DNA of 64,000 nucleotides, taken from contig JAPLKB010000015.1 of NCBI GenBank assembly GCA_026388275.1, forward strand, positions 1 to 64,000, read 5' to 3'. The DNA is from Pseudomonadota bacterium (lineage in GTDB: Bacteria; Desulfobacterota; Syntrophorhabdia; Syntrophorhabdales; Syntrophorhabdaceae). Positions 53,740 through 62,014 of the stretch are shown here, piece after piece (the first letter of the stretch is position 1; each line of letters begins with the position of its first letter). The notes beneath the pieces are model-generated. The model saw nothing but the letters and a program-made list of their open reading frames with translations. It made no database searches and was not told where the DNA came from. A program made the position numbers and the translations under genes.

Positions 53740-54074
53740 GCATAAATTACTGCTAAAACAAGAATGCCGACAAATATAAGCAAAGAATAAAATTCATAAA
53801 CATTCCCGCCCTTTGTATAGCTTAACGCCAGAGGGAACAGGTAGAGAATGTCTACATCAAAGGCAATAAATATAAGAGCATATACGTAATAAACGACGCT
53901 GTATCGTATCCATGCGCCGCCGAATGGTTCTATGCCGCATTCATACGTGTCAAGCGTCTTTTTTCCGATTGTACGCGGGGAGATCAGATAGGAAATGACA
54001 ACAGGTGCTATGGTAAATAAAACTGCAACGATTAAAAAGATGAGCACGTAATAAAATTCTGTTAATGTGTTCAT
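53697..54074 (-). CDS. nuoA: NADH-quinone oxidoreductase subunit A
   Basis: The 125-residue, three-helix protein has the conserved loop [18 protein letters not shown] and the [12 protein letters not shown] helix. It is the first gene of the operon and has a good promoter about 30 bases upstream. Confidence 0.95.
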   Translation of the reverse strand: MNTLTEFYYVLIFLIVAVLFTIAPVVISYLISPRTIGKKTLDTYECGIEPFGGAWIRYSVVYYVYALIFIAFDVDILYLFPLALSYTKGGNVYEFYSLLIFVGILVLAVIYAWGKGVFTWKRRIL

Positions 54075-54085
54075 GACTGATAATA

Positions 54086-54114
54086 ATATTCTACAATTGG
54101 CAAACAGATGTCAA
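54086..54114 (-). promoter_or_regulatory. Promoter of the nuo operon
   Basis: On the minus strand, TTGACA (54109-54114), 17-base spacer, GAATAT (54086-54091), just upstream of the nuoA start at 54074. Confidence 0.6.
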
Positions 54115-54130
54115 CATAAAAACACATAGT

Positions 54131-54261
54131 TTGTATTATTTTTCACATAAAACTTTGATGTAGTGGTAATTATTTGCTTATTTTTGATTATTTATCACAA
54201 GCAATGGGGGGTATATAAATCTTTATTTGCTTTATTTAATTTGTTTTGTATTATTTTTCAC
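54131..54261. repeat. Pair of 16-base direct repeats flanking the nuoA/transglycosylase gap
   Basis: ttgtattatttttcac occurs at 54131-54146 and at 54246-54261. The second copy covers the stop codon region of the lytic transglycosylase gene; the first lies 115 bases towards nuoA. The copies may reflect a short duplication or an excised insertion. Confidence 0.7.
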
Positions 54262-55270
54262 GAACAACTTTTATATATGGATATTCTTTGAGTCTTTTAA
54301 GGAATGTCTCCTGTTTCTCGTAAGGCACATTTATACTGTATGTTCCCTTGGGCAATCTATATTTATTTAAATGCAGGTTATTATCCCTGTAGGTCTTAAA
54401 GGATACATCCATACACTTTGAAAGAATAGACACATGTATGTCTTTATCCGTCTCGATAAGCACTTCATAAATCATAACGGGTTTATACATATCTTTCTCG
54501 TCTATTTTCAGGCCATATCTTTCCCTGTTCAGGACAATTTCTTTAAAGGCCATAATTCTGAATATATACCTTTCCGTTTCCTGCGGGAGGAACATTTCAA
54601 AAAAATCTTTTGTATTCTGATTCTCAATGGCTTCCCTCAACCTGCCGGCGCCTGCATTGTATGCAGCCATAGCAATAAGCCAGTCCCCGAATTCCGCATT
54701 GAGCTTTTTCAGGTGTGTCAGCGCTGATCTGGTTGCTTTTTTTACATTGTATCTTTCATCAACGTTATCATCAATGTAAAGTCCCTCTTTCTTTCCTGTT
54801 TCCTTCATAAATTGCCACAGGCCTACGGCATTTGCACTGGATTTTGCTCTGGGGTTTAAGTAGCTTTCTGCTATTACAAGATAGATAAGATCTGAAGGAA
54901 GTGACATTTTTTGTGTTTCCTGGTTAATCATATTCAGGTACTTGAAATATTTTTTTACAATTATTGTAAGAAGTCCTTTATCTTCAAGAATCTGGAAGAA
55001 TTCTCTCTCAAATCTTTCTCTTATATCGTCACTGAAAATAGGTATCTTTTTGTCACAGAGGATGAGCGTTTCCGGCAGTCCATCCAGGCTGTAAATGTTA
55101 ACCTCTTTTTTTAACCGAGCCACCTCAGCCTCAAGTTCGGAAACCCTTTTATCAAGCGGGAGATTTTTCTTCTGGGCAGTCTGTGCCCATCCGAAAGGGC
55201 AGGCGATTAAAACTGTTAACACTACAATTAAAAAAATCCTTGATGTATTGGAGGCTAAAATCCTTTTCAT
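54251..55270 (-). CDS. Lytic transglycosylase (SLT family)
   Basis: The 339-residue protein has a signal peptide (about 1-29), a short coiled coil (VSELEAEVARLKKEV) and an SLT domain (about 120-260) with the catalytic Glu in IAESYLNPRAKSSANAVGLW and AYNAGAGRLREAI. It cuts peptidoglycan glycan strands to 1,6-anhydro ends. The C-terminal part has a LysM-like tail (YRLPKGTYSINVP). It overlaps the coiled-coil gene upstream (ATGA). Confidence 0.92.
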   Translation of the reverse strand: MKRILASNTSRIFLIVVLTVLIACPFGWAQTAQKKNLPLDKRVSELEAEVARLKKEVNIYSLDGLPETLILCDKKIPIFSDDIRERFEREFFQILEDKGLLTIIVKKYFKYLNMINQETQKMSLPSDLIYLVIAESYLNPRAKSSANAVGLWQFMKETGKKEGLYIDDNVDERYNVKKATRSALTHLKKLNAEFGDWLIAMAAYNAGAGRLREAIENQNTKDFFEMFLPQETERYIFRIMAFKEIVLNRERYGLKIDEKDMYKPVMIYEVLIETDKDIHVSILSKCMDVSFKTYRDNNLHLNKYRLPKGTYSINVPYEKQETFLKRLKEYPYIKVVREK

Positions 55271-55491
55271 TTCTCTTCTTTTGCCATCTTGTTCGCTATT
55301 GTTATTCTGTTGTTCATACGTTCCATGAGCGCCCTGATATCAGTCTGGAGCGAGCTTAAACCATCATATTTTTTTCTGTATATTATATCGAGCTCTTTTT
55401 TCCAGTATTCCACAATTTCAGCTTCTTTTTTCAACATTTCATTTTCAAATTTTTTTTTGAGCTCTCTGATGAGTTTTTCATTCATTTCCAT
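55267..55491 (-). CDS. Small coiled-coil protein
   Basis: A 74-residue, highly charged helical protein (MNEKLIRELKKKFENEMLK...). It lacks a signal peptide and membrane segment. Its stop overlaps the transglycosylase start, so the two are translationally coupled. Function unknown. Confidence 0.7.
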   Translation of the reverse strand: MEMNEKLIRELKKKFENEMLKKEAEIVEYWKKELDIIYRKKYDGLSSLQTDIRALMERMNNRITIANKMAKEEK

Positions 55492-55606
55492 AAAGCACTC
55501 TCTCCCTTGTCGATACGATTTGCCTGCAGAACACCAGCTTGTGATGAGAACAACACAGGAATTACAGGCATGATATCAATTGTATATAGATAGGTCAACA
55601 AACATT

Positions 55607-56314
55607 TTACCCCATTGGTCTGTCTTTTCTCTCATTCATCTTCATAAGCAGTATCCCTATTTCATAGAGAATATATGCGGGCACGGCCAGGAGCATCATG
55701 TTGTACACATCCGGCGTGGGCGTAATGACTGCCGCGGCTATAGTGATAACAAGGATTGCACATCTCCTTGTTCTTGTGAGTGTCTTTGATTTCACAATGC
55801 CTTTTTTATTCAGCCCCAGAAGGATCACGGGCACTTCAAAGGCAATACCGAAGGCAAATATCATGGCCGAAGCAAAGCTGACAAACCTCTCCACGGATAT
55901 CATCGCCTTTAGTGCATTTCCTTCATAGCTGAGGAGGAATTTTATGCCTGACTGCAGGACTATGCTGTAGCAGAATATCCCACCGACATAGAAAAGTATT
56001 ATTGAAAAGATAATTAACAGGTAGCTTTCAAAGGGCTTTAAGCCGACAGCGCCTCTGAATTCATGCCATAAAAGGAAGATAATAAAAGGAAATGAAAAAA
56101 ATACACCGCCATAAATTGCCAGTTCAACTGACGAGAAAAAGACTTCGGGGATGGTAAAATAGTAAACCTTAATATCAACAGTCTTAAGGAGAAGATGTAA
56201 AATATTCTTGAAGAAGATAAAACATAGCGTGCTTGATACCGCAACAACAATCAGGGCTTTTAGGACAAACCTTTTCAGGCCTGTCAGCAGGTAGACGACT
56301 TTTTCTCTTTCCAT
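55607..56314 (-). CDS. tatC: Twin-arginine translocase subunit TatC
   Basis: TatC recognises twin-arginine signals and forms the Tat receptor. The 235-residue protein has six helices, the FFSSVELAIYGGVFFSFPFI stretch with the conserved Glu, FAFGIAFEVPVIL and ITPTPDVYNMMLLAVPAYILYE. The sequence is somewhat shorter at the N-terminus than E. coli TatC (258). It overlaps the DUF502 gene by 31 bases. tatA/B are not in the window. Confidence 0.92.
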   Translation of the reverse strand: MEREKVVYLLTGLKRFVLKALIVVAVSSTLCFIFFKNILHLLLKTVDIKVYYFTIPEVFFSSVELAIYGGVFFSFPFIIFLLWHEFRGAVGLKPFESYLLIIFSIILFYVGGIFCYSIVLQSGIKFLLSYEGNALKAMISVERFVSFASAMIFAFGIAFEVPVILLGLNKKGIVKSKTLTRTRRCAILVITIAAAVITPTPDVYNMMLLAVPAYILYEIGILLMKMNERKDRPMG

Positions 56315-56907
56315 TTCATCTCAATCCGTGATGTGCCAAGGGAAACTATATATTTAACGGCATCTTCAACAGACATATCAATGGGGGTCAGTTCTTCCTC
56401 GGGCAGGAAAATCAGATATCCCGATGTGGGATTGGGTGTTGTAGGGACAAAGACGGCGCAGAGTTCTCCCTTGTCTCCGGACTGTATGCGTTTTGTGATA
56501 AAGCCTATGGCATAGCGGCCCTTGAAAGGAAAATCAACAAGAACAACCTCCTTAAATGATTGCATTTTTTCCGATGAAAAGGCGTCTATCATGTCTTTGA
56601 TGGAGCCATAGATACCTTTTACAAAAGGGATTTTTCTGATCGTGGCTTCGCCGTAAGCAAGCATTTTTTTGCCTATATAATTGGACGCCAGCACACCTGT
56701 CAAATATGTAAGAATGATGAAAATAAAAAAACCGGTTCCCTGTATGTACACACCTGTACCGGTTATGTTTGACATTATATTCCTTATAACAGGAGAAATG
56801 AATGTATCAACGGATATGACTACCGTATATATAATATATATGGTAACAACAAGGGGAATAAGGATGAAAAGCCCGGTAAGAAATGTTTTTTTCAGATGTT
56901 TTTTCAT
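56284..56907 (-). CDS. DUF502 family membrane protein
   Basis: The 207-residue protein has two N-terminal helices (about 9-31 and 53-76) and the DUF502 core (PFVKGIYGSIKDMIDAF, VFVPTTPNPTSGYLIFLPEEEL). The role of the family is unknown. In bacteria it is often near envelope genes, as here. It overlaps tatC and starts one base after the GalT-like stop. Confidence 0.92.
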   Translation of the reverse strand: MKKHLKKTFLTGLFILIPLVVTIYIIYTVVISVDTFISPVIRNIMSNITGTGVYIQGTGFFIFIILTYLTGVLASNYIGKKMLAYGEATIRKIPFVKGIYGSIKDMIDAFSSEKMQSFKEVVLVDFPFKGRYAIGFITKRIQSGDKGELCAVFVPTTPNPTSGYLIFLPEEELTPIDMSVEDAVKYIVSLGTSRIEMKWKEKKSSTC

Positions 56908-56908
56908 T

Positions 56909-57943
56909 TCAGAAATATTTTTTCAGCTCTTTGCAAAGCTCCTCCGGAAGAGTTACGCATACAGGTTCGTCAAGGAGCGCCTGAAAAAAGTTCAGATCAG
57001 GCGCATAATCCCTCGTATTAAGAAATGTTCTTGCTATCAGGCGGAAATGACAGGGGAAATACGTCTGGCCTTCAGGCCCGAAGACCAATGATGCGTTAAA
57101 GCTGTATATGTCAGTATCTGTGTAATAATGAAAGACCTTCAAGAGACCCGATACAAGCTCATTTATGTGCTTCTCCGTAAAAGCACTGACAGAAAATACT
57201 TCGGGGAAGATACACATTATTTCGCCGAATATGCCCAAAGACACAAAAGAGGACAGCCAGGCAGAATCTCCGATTGAGCCGATATACCTCTCGTCCAGCT
57301 TTTTTTCTTCTTTTATGAGTTCCGGCCAATAGCTTGTTCCGTGGGATTTATAAAACTTTTCCGAGGCTGCCAGTTCATCATTAAACTGATTCCCGGGACA
57401 ATCAGTGGCAAAATACTGCTGGTGAGGGTGAACCAGTCCCCCGCCGGAAGGAGGCATATAATTCCATGTCATTATATTATATGGTAATGATGCATCTACA
57501 ATCTTGAGTTTATTAAAGAATTCAATGCCGAGGGAAAGGGCATCGCTCAATATTGCTTCTGTGAAGCCCTGCAAAGGCACAACGTGCTCGTCGGTCATTA
57601 TTGTTACACCGCTGTATATGTCGTAGGGGAAAAGGTTCGGGACAAGAACAGCCTGATTTCTTTTAAGGCTGCCCTCAGGCAAAACCTCGGGGACAAATTT
57701 TGGCGTAACCTTTTCCCTGAATTCAAGACAGAAAGGGCAAAAGCCCTTAACCTCCGGAGTCGAGTACAGATCAAGGGGGAGACGCTGCGGTTTTATGGCT
57801 CCGAAATGGCAGAAGTGCCCAGATCTGTTGGTAAGGGGATCAAAACGCACCTGAAAACATTCTGTATGCGGCGCAAACTTTTTTCGCGGATCAAGAAAGG
57901 TGCTTTCAGATTCAACAATCCGGAATGGAATTTCAGAAGACAT
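56909..57943 (-). CDS. Galactose-1-phosphate uridylyltransferase-like (HIT superfamily) protein
   Basis: The 344 residues have the GalT-type nucleotidylation motif HPHQQ (in LVHPHQQYFA) and a CPFC metal-type motif. The body aligns loosely with GalT: LVPNLFPYDIYSGVTIMTDEHV. Divergent GalT-like proteins in anaerobes act on varied sugar phosphates or nucleotides. No other galactose genes are near, so the substrate is not known. It precedes DUF502 and tatC on the same strand. Confidence 0.8.
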   Translation of the reverse strand: MSSEIPFRIVESESTFLDPRKKFAPHTECFQVRFDPLTNRSGHFCHFGAIKPQRLPLDLYSTPEVKGFCPFCLEFREKVTPKFVPEVLPEGSLKRNQAVLVPNLFPYDIYSGVTIMTDEHVVPLQGFTEAILSDALSLGIEFFNKLKIVDASLPYNIMTWNYMPPSGGGLVHPHQQYFATDCPGNQFNDELAASEKFYKSHGTSYWPELIKEEKKLDERYIGSIGDSAWLSSFVSLGIFGEIMCIFPEVFSVSAFTEKHINELVSGLLKVFHYYTDTDIYSFNASLVFGPEGQTYFPCHFRLIARTFLNTRDYAPDLNFFQALLDEPVCVTLPEELCKELKKYF

Positions 57944-58590
57944 GCTTTAATACCTCTTTTATTGATGTATTTATGCTGGGATAACTATAACAAAAATTCA
58001 TGAATCATTCATTATATAATGTTCTATCAAAGTCTCCTGAGTTTTTTCATGCAATATGTGTTATTGGCCGGAACACTTTTCTGTTCGCTGCTCAGTTGCG
58101 CTTCCCTACCCTTGCAACGGCTCACATCCATTCGGCCTTCGAACTTGCCTCTGGGCTTCGGACAGCTCAGGCCGGTCTGAACGCGGCACTGGCCGCAGTG
58201 CCACCCGCTGTCGCAGGTACCCGGCTCGAAGCAGGGGACCCAAGGAATGCTCAAATTCGCGTCTCACAGAAAGTTTTTCCGGCCTGTAAATGTTGTCATG
58301 GATAACAATAATATTCTGTTGCAAAAATATCCTGTTTTGCTATATAGTTATGAAAAACCATGGGGGGTTCAATAATTCAATCGGCACTTCCCGGAATACA
58401 AATACTTCTCGTTCATCATATTAAAACTGACCCATTGAAACCTAATAGAAGGCGGAGCGGCATAGTTAACCCATTACTATCTGAAAAGCCGGACTATAGC
58501 ATCAGAAAAAAGCTTATATGTTGGATAGGTAAAAATGACTGATAATTTTACAGATCGTAAGAATTTTGTAAAACTCGATTCATACGGGAG
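57944..58590. other. Gene-free region with a GC-rich patch (58080-58285)
   Basis: About 650 bases without a convincing gene. The part from about 58080 to 58285 is markedly GC-richer than the flanks, with clusters such as gcggcactggccgcagtgcc, a hairpin-forming stretch. Frames through it encode unlike, cysteine- or arginine-rich products with no ribosome site. It may be a structured repeat or decayed insertion at the border of the accessory island. Confidence 0.5.
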
Positions 58591-58612
58591 TATACAAAAA
58601 AATTTCTGTATA
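58591..58612. promoter_or_regulatory. Operator-like dyad TATACA-N10-TGTATA, copy 1
   Basis: The 22-base site (tatacaaaaa, then aatttctgtata) overlaps a likely -10 box (tataac, 58609-58614). It is followed by cttaattg and lies 43 bases before the 58655 gene. The same dyad with the same cttaattg tail is at 61737-61758. Confidence 0.65.
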
Positions 58613-58654
58613 ACTTAATTGAGGTAGACGTCATAACACGTAAAGGAGCATTTG

Positions 58655-59761
58655 ATGGTAGATGACATTGTTAGCAGCGAAGAACAGTTAATAACAGAGA
58701 TTCGGAAGAATGCCCAGTATATTGAGTTTTATAATTCGCGCTTCAAGAATAAAATCGAGAGAGAACAGCAAACATGGGCTCTCATAGAAACGAATAAAGG
58801 CAAATACTCTACAGAACTGCTAAAGACTATTTTTCGTCTTGTTGATTATGAAAAAGGCAAAGGCTTTTGGTTCGGTACCATGCTTAACTCGAACATACCA
58901 AAAATACTCAAGAATACACCCATTGAACAACTCATAAAATTTATTGACTACGTATGCTTTTCTGGAGATGCCCCATCCATTATTATGGATCGTTGTGTTA
59001 ATGGGGATATGCATATCAAGCATGCCCGTCAAGGTTTGGTGAGTATCTTGTTGTATCTGTCGGATCCTTCTATGCATGCAATCTGGGTCAATGCAACGAA
59101 TAAAGGCTTGGTTGTCCTTGCAGGGAATAGAGTCTTTTCTTTCGAAGGATTTGGGGCACAATATCATGATTTTTCGAATAGAGCGCTGGAGTTCTGCCGT
59201 CATTATTCTTTTGATCCCCGCGAACTTGATTTCGTTTTATGGCTTATCGGCAAGAAAGTTACTTATGAAAAAGATCACTTCGCGATTGGCAAAGGGTTTA
59301 AGAACTTTCCTCTAAAGAAAATGGTAAACACAAATACTATAAAAGATAACAATATTATTGAATCGGCAAACGAAACAACTATGAGTATAGGTAAAGACAA
59401 TGTTCATTTTAGCAATATATATGGCGATTTTATTAATTTCCGTGGTCTTCAACACGCACCCGTTAATGAACAGGGCGTCGTATTTTTATTTGGAATGATA
59501 TGTCGTGAACTAGGATATGTCGTGGAAAGTGTAAAGTCAGGTTTTCCAGATTGTGAAGCAAAGCGTAACGTCAAAACAAACATGTGGCAACGGGTGCGGA
59601 TTGAATTTGAGTATCAGGCTAAGTCGTTCAAGAATCATGGCCATGATTCTAAAGGTTGTGATTTGGTTGTGTGCTGGGAGAATGACTGGCCAGAGTGTCC
59701 GATCGAGGTGTTGGAACTTCGAACGGTATTAAAGAGGCTTCCAAGCGAGGTTGGCAAATAG
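58655..59761 (+). CDS. Conserved nuclease-like hypothetical protein
   Basis: The 368-residue protein has a helical N-terminal part and a conserved C-terminal domain (about 265-355). The C-terminal pattern is IYGDFINFRGLQHAPVNEQGV, then a GFPDCEAKR block, IEFEYQAKSF-H-H and CDLVVCWENDW-ECPIEVLEL. Acidic residues and the E-x-S/K and D-CW arrangement resemble a PD-(D/E)XK-type nuclease fold (inference). Families like this occur in defence or mobile contexts. The ATG at 58655 has ggag upstream; a TTG at 58652 is less likely. Function not assigned. Confidence 0.75.
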   Translation: MVDDIVSSEEQLITEIRKNAQYIEFYNSRFKNKIEREQQTWALIETNKGKYSTELLKTIFRLVDYEKGKGFWFGTMLNSNIPKILKNTPIEQLIKFIDYVCFSGDAPSIIMDRCVNGDMHIKHARQGLVSILLYLSDPSMHAIWVNATNKGLVVLAGNRVFSFEGFGAQYHDFSNRALEFCRHYSFDPRELDFVLWLIGKKVTYEKDHFAIGKGFKNFPLKKMVNTNTIKDNNIIESANETTMSIGKDNVHFSNIYGDFINFRGLQHAPVNEQGVVFLFGMICRELGYVVESVKSGFPDCEAKRNVKTNMWQRVRIEFEYQAKSFKNHGHDSKGCDLVVCWENDWPECPIEVLELRTVLKRLPSEVGK

Positions 59762-59842
59762 GATATCCTTCCAACCATTGCATCCACCGGATCACCGATA
59801 CATCCGGTTCCTGTTGATACTGTTGCTCGGTGAAGGAAACCA

Positions 59843-59980
59843 ATGCAACTATTTAATATAAAAGGCGCTCTATTGGACCAGCAGGTTGATGCAATTGTTA
59901 ACCCGTGGAACCGTAACATCATTCCCTGGTGGCTTCTATTGCCAAAGGGGTATAAGAAACCTAGACGGGATATTTTTTAA
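59843..59980 (+). pseudogene. Truncated macro-domain (ADP-ribose-binding) gene
   Basis: The 45-codon frame starts MQLFNIKGALLDQQVDAIVN, continues PWNRNIIPWWLLLPKG, then diverges and stops. The VDAIVNPWNRN..PWWLLLP signature is the start of a macro-domain subfamily of about 170-180 residues. All later motifs are missing, so this is a remnant. It lies 81 bases after the nuclease-like gene, a pair that may have been functional together. Confidence 0.6.
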
Positions 59981-60494
59981 AAAATAAGAAACCTTTTGAT
60001 GGCCCTCTTGAAAGCGTAAAGAAGGGAATATTTTCTTAAAACATTAAATAATATTGGGAAGAAATAGTCCTCCCATTCGCTTGGTAATTCTTACTTCCTG
60101 GAAACCACGAAGCCGCTTACTTTGGTGAATCTAATAATTTTCATAAAACACATTCTCAACTAACTTACCAGAAACTGGGAGGATGTGTAACGCCTGTCAG
60201 CCCATCAGAACGATCGGAAATGTCTTGACACATTGTTCTTAAATATCTACAATAAGTAACATCATCACGGGGAACTTCATAAGACAATTAAAAGAACACC
60301 AGGAGAGTGTCCCAAGAGCTAATATTTTACCCGCAGGGTGTGCGAGTTTGCCGGGATGAATCATTCTCTCAATTCCGGCAAAAGTTATATAAAACTCTGC
60401 GATCTCTGCGTACTCGAACGACCCTATGGGAGTAGGCGTGAGGATAGCAATAAGTTTTTTTGCAAAACCAATTAAAAGTTGAGGGGGAGATATT
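59981..60494. other. Gap and 5' leader upstream of the ParB-like gene
   Basis: About 500 bases hold no convincing gene. A consensus promoter lies at 60225-60253, giving the downstream gene an untranslated leader of about 235 bases. The leader contains a 7-bp perfect hairpin (ttgccgg 60358-60364, ccggcaa 60385-60391). Confidence 0.5.
60225..60253 (+). promoter_or_regulatory. Near-consensus sigma-70 promoter upstream of the ParB-like gene
   Basis: TTGACA (60225-60230), 17-base spacer, TACAAT (60248-60253): perfect -35, one mismatch in -10. The nearest downstream gene on this strand starts at 60495. Confidence 0.6.
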
Positions 60495-61388
60495 ATGGCA
60501 ACTAAGAAAACAAGTGCAAATTCTGAGTTTCTGTACATTCCCGTAGACAAGATTGTAGTGTTGGAACAGGTTCGATCAAATATTGATATTGAAACAGACT
60601 CATTCAAGTCGCTCATGCAATCAATCAAAGATAAGGGCATCTTAGAACCACTTATTGTAACCGCACAGGATGACGGGACATATGTCCTCATCTGCGGAGA
60701 GAGACGTCTTGTGGCTGCCCGGCAATTAGAGCTTGAATCCGTACCGGTGAGAGTTATTGAAGCAGGTAAAAAATTGGGTGACACTATAGCCATTCAACTT
60801 ACTGAGAACCTCCAACGGGAAGACCTCAACCCTATTGATCAGGCCAAAGGAATTCTTACATATTTTCAGGCAAAACATCCCGATAAAGGGTATGATGTGG
60901 AGGGGGTGATGAGTGAATTAGTAAGGTATAATCTTAAGCCTGAAACCCTCCCGGAAGAAATCGTTCTCACAGTGAGAACGATTTTTGAAATCTCTGCAAA
61001 GTCAATACAGACGCTGCATCGCACAATTTCACTTTTAAAACTTTCTCCTGAAATTCAGGCGGCAATTTCGTCGGGAAATCTCCCTGTTTCCCAGGGATAT
61101 CTCTTTGCCGCGAACCTTGATTGTCCTGATCTAAAAAACATATTCGATGCTGTTATAAGGACACAGGTAACCAATGCTACATTGGAGCGGATACTTACCG
61201 CATACAAAAAAGTCAAACCTGCCCCGAATAATACAAAGCCCAAATCCGTTAAGAAGCAAGTTAAAGGCCTTATATCCATAAAAACAGATTTTGATAAAGG
61301 CATTGGAACTTATATAAGGGAAGATGTTGAAAAATATCTCTATGAACTTCAGGTTTTCTGTATTTTGTACAGCAACAGATGTTTATAA
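60495..61388 (+). CDS. Orphan ParB/Spo0J-like protein
   Basis: The 297 residues have a ParB N-terminal nuclease-like domain (about 12-110) with ICGERRLVAARQLE and TENLQREDLNPIDQA. A central helical domain follows with a helix-turn-helix-like ISAKSIQTLHRTISLLKLSPEI. The C-terminal part is not recognised and ends in an odd sequence (ELQVFCILYSNRCL). No parA partner is near. Such orphan ParB-like proteins are common on plasmids and integrative elements, where they act as CTP-dependent or transcriptional factors (family knowledge). Confidence 0.88.
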   Translation: MATKKTSANSEFLYIPVDKIVVLEQVRSNIDIETDSFKSLMQSIKDKGILEPLIVTAQDDGTYVLICGERRLVAARQLELESVPVRVIEAGKKLGDTIAIQLTENLQREDLNPIDQAKGILTYFQAKHPDKGYDVEGVMSELVRYNLKPETLPEEIVLTVRTIFEISAKSIQTLHRTISLLKLSPEIQAAISSGNLPVSQGYLFAANLDCPDLKNIFDAVIRTQVTNATLERILTAYKKVKPAPNNTKPKSVKKQVKGLISIKTDFDKGIGTYIREDVEKYLYELQVFCILYSNRCL

Positions 61389-61736
61389 CCCCATACGGCA
61401 AGAAAAGACCACCACAGGTGTGAAAGACAGTGAATAGTTAACAGTGAATGGTGTACGGTTTAATCCCGCTTAATGCGGGACATGGCGAACAGTAGATGGA
61501 TTTAGCAAGAGGGGATGTGTTTCAATAATTCAATAAATGTGCAAACGAAACATATAAAATTACACATGGCATTAAGTAATCGCATCATAACTTTTTACTT
61601 GCAAAATATTTTAGATAGCAGGACAATGTAAATAATATCGAACAGTTTGTGCAGTCAATCAGCGAAGTAGCCGACTCCGGTTGAGAGCCATGGTACGAAT
61701 ATCAGGATATACATTATTTTTGAGCGCATATTGGGA
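61389..61736. other. Gene-free spacer in the accessory island
   Basis: About 350 bases with a small hairpin (tcccgcttaatgcggga, 61464-61480). A 10-base repeat of the following operator half (ggatatacat, 61705-61714) precedes the full dyad at 61737. No gene is seen. Confidence 0.5.
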
Positions 61737-61758
61737 TATACATAATTATTTCTGTATA
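61737..61758. promoter_or_regulatory. Operator-like dyad TATACA-N10-TGTATA, copy 2, within a promoter
   Basis: The 22-base site lies between a -35-like TTGGGA (61731-61736) and -10 TATACT (61755-61760), spacer 18. An upstream partial copy (ggatatacat, 61705-61714) is 29 bases from the matching bases at 61734-61743. Copy 1 at 58591-58612 has the same dyad and the same following taattg. Confidence 0.65.
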
Positions 61759-61787
61759 CTTAATTGTTATACAAAAGGAGGATAAAT

Positions 61788-61997
61788 ATGCCGACACATG
61801 AAATCTATATGACTATGCCCACTAAAATTGTGCTGAACAAGGATACAGATTTTGAGGTATATTCAGACGACGAGAAATTGGGTACATTAAGAATTAGCAA
61901 AGGAACAATTGAATGGGTACCGTCAACATATTCGTATGGGTACCATTTGTCATGGGAAGAGTTCAATGAGATCATGCAAAATCATGGGTATCGATAG
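61788..61997 (+). CDS. Small conserved hypothetical protein
   Basis: A 69-residue soluble protein beginning MPTHEIYMTMPTKIVL, with patterns NKDTDFEVYSDDEKLGTLR and SKGTIEW. I recognise it as belonging to a widespread family of unnamed small proteins of accessory regions. The ATG at 61788 has a strong aaaggagg site 8 bases upstream; the longer frame (61764) is less likely. Its promoter overlaps the TATACA-N10-TGTATA dyad. Function unknown. Confidence 0.8.
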   Translation: MPTHEIYMTMPTKIVLNKDTDFEVYSDDEKLGTLRISKGTIEWVPSTYSYGYHLSWEEFNEIMQNHGYR

Positions 61998-62014
61998 GCA
62001 AAAAAAGGGCGCCC

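Noticed and set aside
58027-58254. Cysteine-rich 75-codon frame on the minus strand in the GC-rich patch
   Set aside because: All frames through the patch are open by chance because of its GC content; no start signal or family resemblance could be supported.
60239-60793. 184-codon open frame on the minus strand opposite the ParB-like gene
   Set aside because: It overlaps the strongly supported ParB-like gene antisense, has no ribosome site, and encodes no recognisable domain.
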